Assembly (NCBI GenBank): GCA_003184365.1
Contig: NKYR01000023.1
Location: forward strand, 62,001-126,000
Direction: 5' to 3'
Length of the DNA stretch: 64,000 nucleotides
Source of the DNA: Evernia prunastri
Lineage: Eukaryota; Ascomycota; Lecanoromycetes; Lecanorales; Parmeliaceae
Below the pieces are notes generated by a model. It ran no database searches. It worked only from the letters and a program-made list of their open reading frames with translations, and was not told the origin of the DNA. The position numbers and the translations under genes are program-made. This document shows, piece after piece, positions 40,711 to 52,196 of this stretch (within the stretch, counting starts at the first letter, position 1; each line of letters opens with the position of its first letter).

Positions 40711-42252
40711 ATGAGACACACGGATACCCTCAGACAATGCTGGTCCATCGCTTTGGACTCGGAGATGGATGACATCAGCGACTCGAGCAATTTTTTCGAT
40801 CTTGGCGGCGACTCGGTCCAGGCAATACGGTTGGTAGAGGTAGCAAGAGGGCGTGACTTGAAGCTAGACGTTGAGACCGTATTCAATTATCCAGACTTCC
40901 AGGACATGCTGGCAAACTCTGAACGAATTACAGCAATAGAAGTCTCCGAGGCCGTATCTCAAGAACAGGTCGACACTGCCACCGTCCAAACCTGTGCTGA
41001 TAGCTGCAATGTTAGGCCGGAGTTGATTCAAGACATCTTTCCTGCTCTCGCAATCCAGAACATTTTGATGCAGGGCCACATCTATTCAGGAGCTTTCATA
41101 ATGCAACTGGTCTTTGAGCTCCAAGGCACACGAGATACGGAGCATGTGTGTAAAGCATTCGATACCATTCGTGCTAAGAACCAAGTCTTGCGTACTAGGC
41201 TTGTCCAGGTGGACGGCGAGGTGCTTCAGGTCGGAATTCGGGATCCAATTGTGTGGCACAACGCAACGGATCTGAAAGAGTACTTGGCGACAGATGTAAC
41301 AATGCGAATGGGTTATGGGCAGCCACTCGTCCGCCATGCGGTTGTTCAAGAGTCCGAGAAGATGTATATAGTCTGGACAGGTCACCACAGCGTGATGGAC
41401 GGGTGGACGAGGCATTTACTATTGGAAGATATGGAGTCGTACCTTGCAGACCCAGTCGCCTTTTTAGCGAAGCCTCACCGTCCGCAGTTCAAGGATTTCG
41501 TCAACTACCGGCGTTCACTGAATACCGAGGAAGCCATTGCCTTCTTCAAGAAATATTTCGCGGAACTCGCCAATACGAAACCACTGTATACTATACCAGA
41601 CAACTACACGCTTTCTGCAAATCGCAACATCAGCAGAGAAATTCTTATTGATAGGCCCACCAAGAGTGCCATCACATTCTCAAACATGGCCCAGGCGGCT
41701 TTTGCCCTAGCTGTTGGCCAGGTGACCAAGTCGCATGAGGTCAATCTGTTCACCATACGAGGGTCTCGTGGCATATCGATGCCAGGAGTCGAGTCGGTAA
41801 TGGGTCCTATGGTGTCAGACATGCTCTTTAACATCCAGCTACCGCCGGAGAAGCCAGTGTCAACAGTTCTGCGGAACATCCAGGACACTGCGACCCGGCT
41901 GTTGAAGTACGAGCTTTTCAGCTGGGGGCCTTATTTGGCATGGGGTAGAAACCGGGTATATTTCAATTGGCATCCAATCGGCAACGACCTCTTTTCCAAG
42001 GTTGCGCGATTCCCCGTCGGCGAAGATCAAGCCACTCTCCGCGTCGTCCAGGAAATGTACCCCAATCCGCAAAGCGCGTTAGGCTGCGTCTTCATAATCC
42101 ACGATCAGGGCGACCGTTTGAGAGTGTTGACCAAGTTTGATGATCATCTGATGGATGTGTCGTTGATTGAGAATGTGCTTGATCTGTTTGCTGCAAAGCT
42201 GAAGAGGATCTGTGGCGGGCAAGAGATGAGCGTTGGGAGTCTGATGACTTAA
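40711..42252 (+). CDS. Freestanding NRPS-type thiolation-condensation (T-C) didomain protein
   Basis: A single exon of 513 residues. Residues 1-75 are a carrier domain with FFDLGGDSVQAIRL, the phosphopantetheine-accepting Ser being Ser35. A linker of about 30 residues leads to a condensation domain that fills the remainder. Its catalytic motif is HHSVMDG (His225, His226, Asp230, Gly231), with VLRTRLVQVDGEV before it and MGPMVSDMLFNIQLPPEKPV after it. There is no adenylation, reductase or thioesterase domain, and the gene starts cleanly at MRHTDTLRQCW with an in-frame stop at the end. It is therefore not an obvious fragment of a large NRPS. It should join a carrier-bound acyl group to an amine or alcohol acceptor. 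The divergent ligase next door is the natural candidate for loading Ser35. Confidence 0.87.
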   Translation: MRHTDTLRQCWSIALDSEMDDISDSSNFFDLGGDSVQAIRLVEVARGRDLKLDVETVFNYPDFQDMLANSERITAIEVSEAVSQEQVDTATVQTCADSCNVRPELIQDIFPALAIQNILMQGHIYSGAFIMQLVFELQGTRDTEHVCKAFDTIRAKNQVLRTRLVQVDGEVLQVGIRDPIVWHNATDLKEYLATDVTMRMGYGQPLVRHAVVQESEKMYIVWTGHHSVMDGWTRHLLLEDMESYLADPVAFLAKPHRPQFKDFVNYRRSLNTEEAIAFFKKYFAELANTKPLYTIPDNYTLSANRNISREILIDRPTKSAITFSNMAQAAFALAVGQVTKSHEVNLFTIRGSRGISMPGVESVMGPMVSDMLFNIQLPPEKPVSTVLRNIQDTATRLLKYELFSWGPYLAWGRNRVYFNWHPIGNDLFSKVARFPVGEDQATLRVVQEMYPNPQSALGCVFIIHDQGDRLRVLTKFDDHLMDVSLIENVLDLFAAKLKRICGGQEMSVGSLMT

Positions 42253-44104
42253 GTCAATCTCTCTGCCGCTACCATCCCTCCATCACAGAAAGAAGGTTTT
42301 GGGATCATCTGTTTCTCACATTCCGCGTTCCTGTACATCAACGACTAGTGTACTCCTCTTTCTTTTCTCGAGGCTGAACCCGCTCACCTACTTTGGACGC
42401 TTCGTTCTGAATTCCTGTGGTAAAATCACTCACTCAAGTCTTCTTTAATTACACTCTAAATCACTGTTAGTTGAGAAAGCTATCTTTACCTGTACTGACT
42501 CTCTTTGTCGGTGCAGTTCCAAGATAGCTGCATGGACTTGCGCATTTGTCTCATTTTAGAATCGTTATATCTCGAGCCAACAGTCCAATCATGTGTTGGG
42601 TTTGATGTGATACCCAAGCAATTCGAGAAGCCCACGTATCTCCTCAGGCTAAGTACGAGAGCTAGTTGCGTCAGCGTGGGAGAAAAGAGCCGATAACCGA
42701 CACTTACGCCGCCAAAAGCTGAGTTCCAACGTTGAAACTGGTCGTGAGCAGGTTGTAAAATCGACTTCTGTGCTTGTCTGATCTGTCGAAGGCGTCCGCG
42801 ATGTGTGGCTTTGGAGGTTTCCTTGCTGCTTGATTGCGGCGGCGAAACCGCGGGTCATTGCGAAAACGTTGAAAAACAATCGATGGTTAGAGGCCTCTTT
42901 GCAAGTTGTAGACAGGGGCAGTGTTTCACACATTAAGCTTTTACAACTGTATCAAGATAGAAGAGACGAGTGAGACAAGATGGATCCAGACACCCATACA
43001 CCCTAAATTGTGGCTCCAACACGACATGGCTCCTCAGATCGCATCCATTACCCGGACCTCTTTTCCTTCTTCATCAAATCAAGAGGCGAGCGCGATATGC
43101 GCTGGTTGAGAAGCGGTTTTGGCTTGTGACCTCTATGTGTTCTGACCAAGGACCTTAATTGACTCTCAGCGATGGCCTTGCACTACCACGGGAGACTAGG
43201 TTGGTGGTATACTGGGTGTATGACTGTGATAAGTGGCTGGTTTGGGTTTGACGAGGTTCGGAGTTGTCTTGAGCCACTTATGTATTGGGAGAAAACAATC
43301 AATAACAGAACAACAAGGACGACACTCATCTTGGATCACCACAAGCTCTACAGCGCTTTCCAACTTCTTCCTGTTGGTTTGAGCTGGTGAAATCCCAGAA
43401 TGAACCAAACAACCATGGCAAGGAAATCTTTGGAAAATCTTCTGGATCCAGTGTAAGTAGGATTCAACGATATTGCGCAGTTGTTTGAGCTCGAAAGAGC
43501 CATAATGGTACTATGTCAGGAAAAGTTCGTAAAATTGGAGTGCAATCTCACAGCTAGGGGAAGGGTTCCCATTAACAAATCAGCCTGAACTTGTTCAATT
43601 TGGATGCTCACGTCAAGCTGCGAGAAACTCTCGTTGTAAAAGTACCCTGGCCCACATGTAGCATCTGACTGGATGGAATGATGATAGAAGTAACACAGCA
43701 GGGCGGCACCAGCGAAGTAAATTCAATCCATCTCTTGTCAACATTGAGGCAGCAGGCTCCAAGAATTGAAGTGTAAATGAGATCACGTTTAGTAAGTAAC
43801 TAGGAGAAGATGACTTGAGGCTTGGCGCTTTATGTGAATGCGTTAGCTCGTTTGATTTTGCTGCCTTCACATTCGCAACTTTCAGATCTCACCTTACCAT
43901 ACATCATCCTCACCGACCACCAGAGCTTCGACAATATAGTCTACCTCTTCCACTTGTTGTCTACCTCATCAACACAACACCTCGGCTTCTCACTCTTCCA
44001 GACATTTAGCCGTACACTTCGCTCTCATCATCCAAGATCTCACCTCCACTCCCACAAAGCTCAACTTTCTAAGGCTTCCTCTACTTGGAACGAACACATC
44101 AGCC
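42253..44104. other. Intergenic, no supported gene
   Basis: Both strands hold only short frames. I looked for transporter, P450, oxidoreductase or transcription-factor motifs that would extend a metabolite cluster next to the T-C gene and saw none. Confidence 0.5.
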
Positions 44105-44677
44105 ATGGCATCCTCTGAGCACACTATCAAGGGAGTCAGGATCAATTGTCAGGGCGACATTAAATTCCTCGGGGCTGAGAAATTCATCCCAATTGACGTT
44201 TCACCCTCGGATCCAGTCATCGCCGCAGAAGTCTCAATATCATCAGAGATGGTTTGCGTGCCTGTGCGGGTTTGCAAACTTCCGCCACATTCTGCGTGGA
44301 AAGACTGTGGAGAAACCAATATCTTTGAGAATCAAATGGTCACGCTTCTCTTCAGGGCGATGGATCCGCAGCAGGATGACTTTAGTTTCGCCCCACGCAG
44401 GTGGGACTACCCAGTGGGATCTGTCTTACTCGTTCGAGCCGACGGCAGAGACATCACGCCACATCAGGCTGAAGCGTTGTGCCACTATAGCTCGGAACAT
44501 ACTACGGACATGTTTGAGGATGCGTCGGAGAATGAGGATATCACTGGATCGAGAGAGGAGATGGTGAAACTGGCTGCTCTATTCAGTCCTGAGGAGTTTC
44601 GAAAGTTCTTTGCAGATTTCAAGGCAAAGAAGGTGGAGGAGGATCCTAGCTGGGCGACTGCGGTATCTCCGGTCTAA
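44105..44677 (+). CDS. Uncharacterised fungal protein (190 aa)
   Basis: A single exon. The start ATG has a good context (ATCAGCCATGGC). No signal peptide or membrane segment is present. The sequence is beta-rich at first (IKFLGAEKFIPIDVSPSDPV), with MVTLLFRAMDPQQDDFSFAP and VGSVLLVRADGRDITPHQAE in the middle. It ends in a helical acidic part (EEMVKLAALFSPEEFRKFFA). The composition and codon use resemble the neighbouring real genes, so I believe it is coding. I do not recognise a family. Confidence 0.65.
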   Translation: MASSEHTIKGVRINCQGDIKFLGAEKFIPIDVSPSDPVIAAEVSISSEMVCVPVRVCKLPPHSAWKDCGETNIFENQMVTLLFRAMDPQQDDFSFAPRRWDYPVGSVLLVRADGRDITPHQAEALCHYSSEHTTDMFEDASENEDITGSREEMVKLAALFSPEEFRKFFADFKAKKVEEDPSWATAVSPV

Positions 44678-45378
44678 CTCTTGGTCTAGCTCCGAAGGGA
44701 AGGACAGAGTTGCATTGAGACATGGTCATGCGGAGGAAGCTCAGGATTTAAGCAAGTAAATCATTCGCTGTTCCGGCATGGAGAGAGCATCATAGGAGAT
44801 ACCGATGGGGAAGAGGATTATCCAAGGATCGGCTGTGCTTTTGCAATCAATTCAAAAGTTGTTGCAGACTACAATACCTTTACAGGATTCACTCTGCGAG
44901 ATTTCCTTGGTGATAGGATAGTGAGCAGTCCAAGAAAGGAAAGATGAACAAGTGCAGTCCTTCTTGCAGACATTCAATCTTCTCACTGCATCACGTCTCC
45001 ACCTTAAAATGCCCGAGTTGGGCCGATTTCAAACATCTGATTATTTATTGTTGTCCAGGCAATCCGTGCTGTACTCGTGAAATCAAGTCTGATCCTATCC
45101 TGTGGTAGGCGGGCCGTAGCATCTGCAATTTAAGCAGGAAGATAACCATATGGAGTTGGAAGGATGACCGAAGAATGGCAAGAGGTGAGGGTGGTTGTAT
45201 AAATTATCCATCCACTGGCGCATACGTACCCTGCTCAACCCTCTGTATTGAGATTTGAAGCCCGATCTCTCGTATGCTAGCGTAAGTGACTTAAACGCTA
45301 GTGAGCCGCTCCCGCTGCATCTAATTTAAGGTACCTAGTCAGATATCGACATTCGACAGGATACTTCAGCTCGAAGGA
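44678..45378. other. Intergenic, no supported gene
   Basis: No frame, repeat or RNA gene could be supported here. Confidence 0.45.
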
Positions 45379-48253
45379 ATGCAATTTGCACGGGCTTCGA
45401 GCAGAATCCATCGACCAGTTCTTCGGCATCTGAACATTCGCAACACGAGACGTGATTTCAGAGTTGCATTGCCTCGAAAGGCCCAAGATGTTTCAACAGA
45501 TGTATCGAGGACGAGGAATATTGGGATCATTGCTCATATCGACGCGGTATGTCATCAGTTGCACAGATTTTGACAGCAAAACTTATGAGTTAAAAGGGTA
45601 AGACCACTACAACGGAGCGTATGCTCTATTACAGTGGGTATACAAGACGAATAGGAAGTATGTCGTTTTCTTTACTTGCCATCTCGGTCTCAGTACGGTT
45701 ACACTTCAATTTTGCCTTTCACAAGGCGGCCCATTCGCAAAAGTCTCGATCGAATAGTTGACGCTTTCCCACTTTTACCTTCTTACAAAATCCGCAGATG
45801 TAGACGAAGGCTCCACAGTCACAGACTTCCTGCCTGCAGAGAGAGCGCGCGGCGTGACAATACAGTCTGCAGCTATCTCATTCTACTGGCCACCTTTATC
45901 CTCTGATGCCCTTCAAGTGGGCACCACAAGTTCCAGCAAACTCGTGCCTCACAACATCAATCTGATAGATACGCCCGGTCACGCAGACTTCACCTTTGAA
46001 GTCCTTCGATCGTTACGCATTCTAGATGGTGCCGTCTGTATCCTTGACGGTGTAGCGGGGGTCGAAGCTCAGACGGAGAAAGTATGGTATCAGGCTGCAA
46101 ACTACTACATCCCTAAGATAATCTACATTAATAAGCTTGATCGAGATGGCGCGGCTTTTGGTGAGACCGTGAAGCAGATCGCTGCTCGTCTTCACACGTG
46201 GCCGGCGGTTTGCCAGGTGCCTTGGTGGGAAGGGGGAAGGGGCCGATTTATTGGTCTTGGCGACGCTATTGGGCTTCGGGCTTTTAGATGGACTGAGGCT
46301 GGGGATGGTAAGAGATTCCAAGTCATTCCAATTGATGAGCTTCCGTCGTCCGAGGCGGGTTTTGCAGAAGAAATCCAAAAGGCTAGAAGAGCGCTTGTCG
46401 AGCTTTTGAGTGAGCATGATGAACACATGGTTGAGAGATATCTCGAGGTCAATGAAGACCATCTCGCCATTGCAAGCGAAGACATCATGACATCCTTAAG
46501 AAGATGTGTTCTGAATCATTCATCCACAATCGTCCCTGTATTTGCCGGCGCAAGCTTCCAGAACATGGGAGTTCAGCCTCTGCTCGATGCTGTTGTCCAG
46601 CTACTACCGAGTCCCAACGAGGCTCCAGATCCCCAGATCAATCTTGGTGGAGTGGAAGCATCCCTCTCAAGCTTGCTAAGCGGAAAAATGATGCCCTCTG
46701 GAACTGGCCCAAAGCTGAAAGCTTCAACCGCCAAGTTCAAAAAACAACATACTGCCCTAATACAGAACTTGGAGTCATGCGCCCTTGCATTCAAAGTGGT
46801 CCATGATCCCCGCCGTGGCGCATTGGTTTACGTCCGCGTCTACTCAGGCAGTATTCAACGACAGTCTATACTATTCAACACCAACCTGCAGATCTCCGAA
46901 CGAGCGCCACAGCTGCTGAAAATGTATGCTTCCGACTCTGTCCAGGTCGATGCAATTCCCGCGGGTCAAATCGGCGTCATTCCTGGCTTGAAGCATGCCA
47001 GAACAGGAGATACCTTGATTTCCTATACTGGCGTGAACCCCAAGTCAGGTCCTCCAACGCCACTGAATACGCTTCAGCTCAGACCCATAGAAGTACCACC
47101 TGCAGTATTCTTCTCCAGCGTCGAGCCTCAAAGTATGAGTGAGGAGAAAGCCGTCAAGACCGCCCTTGAACTACTGATACGAGAAGATCCGAGCTTACAG
47201 ATCTCCGAAGACGAAGAATCAGGTCAAACATTATTGAGCGGCATGGGCGAATTCCACCTGGAAATTGCCCGAGACCGCCTTGTCAACGAACTGAAAGCGA
47301 AAGCCGCTATGGGTAAAATCGAGATCGCGTACCGAGAATCCATCCTAGCAGCCTCGTCGCCGGATATCTACATATTCGACAAAGAGCAAGGTGGCAAACA
47401 GGGCCGCGCCTCCTGCATAGCCCACGTCGAGCCCCTCTCCGAAACCGCTCAAACCCCCCCGGACGACGAACACGCATACTCAGCCTACGAAGACGGCAAC
47501 CGAATCACCATCTCCCTCCGATCAACCGCAGACGACGCCTCCGAGACCGAGCCCTGGGACGGCGATCTGCCCCCCTCCCTCTCCGTCCCGCTGCTCCACT
47601 CTGCCCTCAAGAACGGCGCCCTGGCCGCCCTCAGCCGCGGCATCAACTACGCCTTCCCGCTCCACAGCACCCACGTCGTCCTGACGCTCGACCCGCGCCG
47701 GCACCTCTTCGGCGCCGACATCACTCCGGCCGCCCTCTCCTCCGCCGCGCGCCTCGCCACCAAAGCGGCGCTCAGAGCGACCGCCGCGGAGCACGGCTCG
47801 GCGTTAATGGAGCTCGTCATGAGCGTGACCGTCAGCGTCGACGACGCCAGCCTCGGCGCCGTCGTCAACGACATCTCCGCCTCGCGCGGCGGCCACATCA
47901 TGTCCCTCGACGACGCGTCCGTCGCGTCCGGCCCCGCCGTCAACTCCGTCCCCGAACCTTTCCCTCGCATCGACCTCGACAGGGTCTATGCGCCCCCGGA
48001 CCCCTTCGGCTCTTCTTCTTCTTCCGCTGCTCAGACGCAGGAAGGGGGCGTGGCCGTTGACAGCGGCGGCGGCGGCGGGGGCAGGCAAAGGAACATCACG
48101 GCGCGGGTGCCGTTGAAGGAGATGGTGGGGTATCTGAAGCATTTGAGGAGTCTGACGGGCGGGAGGGGCACTTTTGTCATGAGTGCCGATCGCTTCGAGA
48201 GGGTGGTGGGCCAGAGGGAGAAGGTGCTTCTGAAGGAATTGAGGGGGTTCTGA
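45379..48253 (+). CDS. MEF2: Mitochondrial ribosome-recycling GTPase MEF2 (EF-G2mt/RRF2)
   Basis: Exons are 45379-45546, 45597-45657 and 45798-48253, giving 894 residues; introns are 50 and 140 nt. The N-terminus MQFARASSRIHRPVLRHLNI is a typical mitochondrial presequence. The GTPase motifs follow: G1 AHIDAGKTTTTER (52-64) spanning the first intron, switch region VDEGSTVTDFLPAERARGVT, DTPGHADF and NKLDRDGA. The EF-G domains II-V follow, including SGMGEFHLEIARDRL. A low-complexity Ser/Gly insert lies near the end (SSSSSAAQTQEGG then a GGGGGG run). The close is LKHLRSLTGGRGTFVMSADR. The RDG in NKLDRDGA and the overall order fit MEF2, which splits mitochondrial ribosomes with RRF, rather than the translocase MEF1. 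Confidence 0.92.
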
Positions 48254-48424
48254 TGGCCATTCTGATGGCCATGAGGTGGATGATTTTCGGGTTTCGACGC
48301 CCATACTTAGGTAGTACCACAGAGTTATAGTAATGATACACTTCCGTCCATCTCGGAACGTCCTATACCCAATGCACGACCCCAGCGACCCGGCCAGCCC
48401 CTCCCCCTCGCAATGCAAAACCCT
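48254..48424. terminator. Convergent 3' regions of MEF2 and GCS1
   Basis: Only 171 bp separate the two stop codons, so the 3' UTRs must lie here and may overlap. No specific polyadenylation signal is claimed. Confidence 0.35.
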
Positions 48425-49664
48425 CTACCAGTCCCCCCAACCCTCCTCTTTCCCTCCGCTCCCACCACCACCTTTCCTCATCGCAGCCGTCCCAATCGCA
48501 CCGCTCGAGCCCTTCTTCTCCGCCCCCGCATCCCCAAACGAGTCCCAAAAGTCCCTCCGTTCAGGCTCGACCGCCCCTCTCGATCTCGCCGCTCCGCCGG
48601 ACCCACCCGTGCCCGTATCCTCCACGAAGCTATTGAAGCGATCCGCGGCGCCTTTGGTGCCCGTATGGATGGTTTTGGCGGCCTGGGCGGCGGTGAGGCG
48701 GGCGGTGGTCGCGAGGTCCGCTTCCGCTATCTAAGAGATCCCCATAGCAATTAGTCTCAAATCTGCTCCGGACCTCAAGGAATAGAGGCGTGTAATCGGT
48801 GAGACTGGAAAGCATACCTTCTGAGCCGTAGGTTGTATCCACCCGTCATTGACCGTCTTCGCCCCTTTCCCCACCGTGCTCGTGAACCACCCGAACCCCT
48901 TCGACAGCGCCGCCACGGGATCTTTCTGGAAATCATCCACCCCCGGCAACGCTCCACCGCTCCCCTCCCTCGCCGTCGGCGCCGCTGGCTCGCTGCCGAA
49001 CCCGCCGTACTTCCCGCCCTGACTCGGCGCCAGCCCGTCAGGCCGGCCTGCGTTCTCGTTCCCTTTCCTCGCGAAGAAATCCTCGTTCTGCGCTTTCTGG
49101 GATCGTGGCCCCGCCCCCGCGAGGGGGGAGGACGTGCGCGCCGTCGAGGCTTCCGTGCCGCGGGATTCCATCCTTTTCCGCTCTTTGGCCGGCATGCCGG
49201 CGAACTCCCGTCCTTCGACTTTGCATCCCAATCGCTCCTTGTACTCCTCGCCTTCGTCGCCACCGTATCTGTTGCCCACCAACCTCATCGCCTCGCCGTC
49301 CCCTCCTTGGCCCGGCTTGCCCCACCTCTCTCCGCTTTTGCTCTCCCAGAATTCTTTCCAGTTGTTGTTCCCACCAAGCTCCATTCGACTTATTTCAGCG
49401 GGCTTGAACGAATCCATCTGGATTGACCGCACGAAAGAGATGTGCACGCCAAGACCGCGGTGCAGGCCGGCGCATGTCAGGCAGATGAAGGTGCCAAATT
49501 TTGGAGAGGCCCATTGCGGGGAAGGGGCGGAGCAGTCGACGCAAGTTGTATTTCCAGGACGTTTCTGTAAGGTTGCAAGCTGAGGAAGGTTCGATTAGAA
49601 GGAATTGAGTTGGTAGGAGGGAGGGGGGCACCTTGGTCTTGGTTTCGGGGTCGACTTCCCACAT
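48425..49664 (-). CDS. GCS1: ARF GTPase-activating protein GCS1 (ArfGAP1 type)
   Basis: Minus-strand exons are 49664-49632, 49579-48818 and 48730-48425, giving 366 residues. Introns are 52 and 86 nt. Exon 1 encodes MWEVDPETKTK. Exon 2 carries the ArfGAP zinc finger CVDC...CLTC (Cys24, Cys27, Cys44, Cys47) with the catalytic arginine in HRGLGVHISFVRS (Arg52) and then MELGGNNNWKEFWESK. The ALPS-like amphipathic segment VAALSKGFGWFTSTVGKGAK lies near the end of exon 2. The C-terminus is Gly/Lys-rich, with a Trp-containing WDSFGD and a terminal EEGWGDW that resembles coat-binding motifs. It stimulates ARF1 GTP hydrolysis on Golgi/COPI membranes. Confidence 0.93.
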
Positions 49665-50219
49665 TTTGTCGGCCAATATATACGCAACAGTCATTCAAGT
49701 CTCATTGTTTTTCGGGGCAATTGAGGCTTCGCTGCCTATTCTCGCGAAAATGTTGTCGTTGGAATGGAGGCACACGAGCGAGAGACCTTTGCTATCGATA
49801 AGCGCGCTAGCTCCAGAAACCCCTTTTCTTACGGACTTTGCTGAGACATACTTTACTTGCATTGGCATATAGTCTAAAGAAAGCACTCATTTACATGAAG
49901 AAGTATATCGAACTTTTCTGATTGCCTTCAACCTCGTCCACTATCCGATTCTAGAATACATAGTCGCGGATGACCAGGATCAAATAAGCATTTCGTGATG
50001 GTAGTACAGGGAACAGTATCTTCCTTGATGGTGGGGCCACATCGAGTCGCTAAACCACCTCGCACAAAAGAAACTGGTTGCTCTAAATGCATGGAAGAAT
50101 TTTGATACTGAGACTGCCACCAAAATTCCCACCCTCAGGTTCATGCGAGCATTCAATGTGAACAAAGACGTTTAGATCGTTGTAAACAGTGAAGCAACGC
50201 ATCTAGGTGCCGGAGCGGA
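49665..50219. other. Intergenic, no supported gene
   Basis: It contains the GCS1 upstream region and the 3' flank of the SBP1-like gene. Nothing else is seen. Confidence 0.45.
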
Positions 50220-51456
50220 TTAGGCAGCTTCGGTCGCGGGAGGGTCGTTGGCTTGAACAACTCCATTCTCGGTAAGAGGAGCTATCCCAGCGGCTTCGGG
50301 GTCGACATCCTCCTTACCAGGGCTGTCGATGGCGACCTTGACAGCAATCTCGCGGCCTTCCACCTCTTTGCCATTCATTTCGCTGACAGCCTTCTGCTGC
50401 AGCTCCTCCGAACCTAGAGAAACGAAGCCGAATCCACGACCCTTACGGGGCTCGTTGCGGGCTTGTAGCTTCTTGACCATGTAGCGGGCAATAGGTCGAA
50501 GAGCGATCTTGGCAGCGGTAGGGCTGTAGGCAGAAAAGAGTTCCTTGAGCTATAGTCACTGTGTTAGATGATTTTTGTCAATGTTACGGACCCAGTGAAT
50601 CTTACCTTCTCCTCGCTAAGATCGTAAGGCAAGTTGGCCACCATGACCTTGTTCTTCGATGGGATTCCATCTTCAGGAGGCCCGCGTTGACGGGGTTGGC
50701 GAGGAGCACGAGCCTTCTCCTCTGTCCCGTTGGTAGCAGGTACACCGTCGTTAGTGTTATCGGTCAAGGGCAAGACCTGGCCTGGAACGTTCGTATCTTC
50801 ACCAGCGTTGGCTTGGCGCTAGTAGCATGCTTGTGTTAGCATCAAGTCGTTAAGGGTTTGAATGTCGTGGTAGCTTACACTTCGGCCACCACGACCAGTA
50901 CGTCCACCGCGGGTACGGCCACGTCCACGACCGCGGCCAGAGTTCCTACGACGGCCCTCTCCACCGCTGAGGCCTTCTCCACCACTAGCAGCGGCGGCTT
51001 GCTTCTCGGCGGCGGTCTCAGGCTTGCGAGCTAACTGGACGGAGACCTTGCGGTCAAGAATGAATTTGCCAGCGAGCTCAGTGATGGCTCTTTGAGCTTC
51101 GTCTGCGGTAGAGAGGTCGACAAAAGCATAGCCAACAGGTCGGGTGGTACGAGGGTTGGTGGGGATAGAGGTGGTTTCGCTTGATGTGTGTGTTAGCGTG
51201 CTGTGGCAGGGATAAAGGATAAGTAGGAAGCATACACTGAGAAGCCGGTGAAGAAAGACTTGAGTTCCCCCTCAGTGGTCGCGTAGGCGAGGTTTCCGAT
51301 GTAGAGACGACGGCCCTCAGCAGCTGCGGCAATGACTGCCTCGTTCTCGGCAGCGTTGATGGGCTCGCCACCCGTAACATTGTTTGCCCCTTCTGGTGCA
51401 ATAGGAGCAATGGTGGTTGCGGCCATGTTCTCGGTGATGTTATCAACGGCAGACAT
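50220..51456 (-). CDS. RRM-RGG-RRM RNA-binding protein (SBP1-like)
   Basis: Minus-strand exons are 51456-51236, 51179-50879, 50818-50606 and 50549-50220, giving 354 residues. Introns are 56-60 nt. RRM1 has RRLYIGNLAYATTEGELKSF (RNP2) and VGYAFVDLSTADEA (RNP1-like), spanning intron 1. An Arg/Gly-rich middle follows (RGRGRGRTRGGRTGRGGR). RRM2 has KVMVANLPYDLSEEK and RKGRGFGFVSL, spanning intron 3. The tail is acidic. This layout matches yeast Sbp1, an RGG-containing translational repressor and decapping activator, and other fungal two-RRM proteins. Orthology to Sbp1 itself is likely but not proven. Confidence 0.88.
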
Positions 51457-52196
51457 ATTTGTATTGAGAGTTTGTAGTGAGCTTGACGCTGCTGGTAGGC
51501 TTTTTGGATTGAGGAAAGGCGAGATTGAGAATGCCTTCGAGGAAATGACTTGACGAGGGGGGGTGAGGGGAGCTCAAGCGTGCCCGAATCAAGGTGGTGA
51601 GGAGGTAAGAGAGAGAAATTGTTGTCAGTGGACAAAGTGTTGTCTTGATGCAGGAAGGAAGGAGGTTTCACGCAGCACAAAGAACAAGAGAAGAAAAATG
51701 TAGGGAAGCGACGCTAATAATTGGCTCTAAGACGGATGCGGTAAGCTTCATGCAAAGCTTCATTGCCAAGCCTCGATTCATTCAATGCAGGAGATTTTTT
51801 CACGAGATTCGCGAGTGCTACCCGGAATGGCTTCACTTTTTTAAATAGAAGGGAGTCACAAGTACAGCTCAGCTCTCAAGTATAATGCGATACTCTTCCC
51901 ATGCGATGTCACTCATCTTCTATGTCACTAGGTCTAGGAATAATTAGCCACACCTGTGGCAAACGGCAGAAGATCTTGATTGAAGGCAAAATATATGGGC
52001 TGAAGGACCAACGTTTGAGGCAAAGTTTTGTCCAGTGGATTCATGACACCTTTTAAAAGACCGACAGACCTCGAGTACAGCTGTTTGCCTCCAACCGACA
52101 CCTGCAAACCGTGCTCAGTTTTCATAAGGTGGCAAATACTAGCGTTTGTTTGCCATTCTACTCTATTGGGCTACGTTGAACGTGAATGCTTGTCAA
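51457..52196. other. Divergent intergenic region between SBP1-like gene and TAH18
   Basis: The first 200 bp upstream of the RNA-binding protein are Ser/Leu-frame-rich leader sequence with no gene. Both promoters should lie here. Confidence 0.4.

Noticed and set aside
42253..44104. Extension of a secondary-metabolite cluster beside the T-C gene
   Set aside because: No transporter, tailoring enzyme or zinc-cluster regulator motif was found on either strand.
46022..46462. Minus-strand frame inside MEF2
   Set aside because: It is antisense to a well-conserved EF-G domain and has no motif of its own.
47522..48418. Minus-strand Gly/Ala/Arg-rich frames over the 3' part of MEF2
   Set aside because: High GC of the MEF2 coding strand creates stop-poor antisense frames; composition is that of a shadow.
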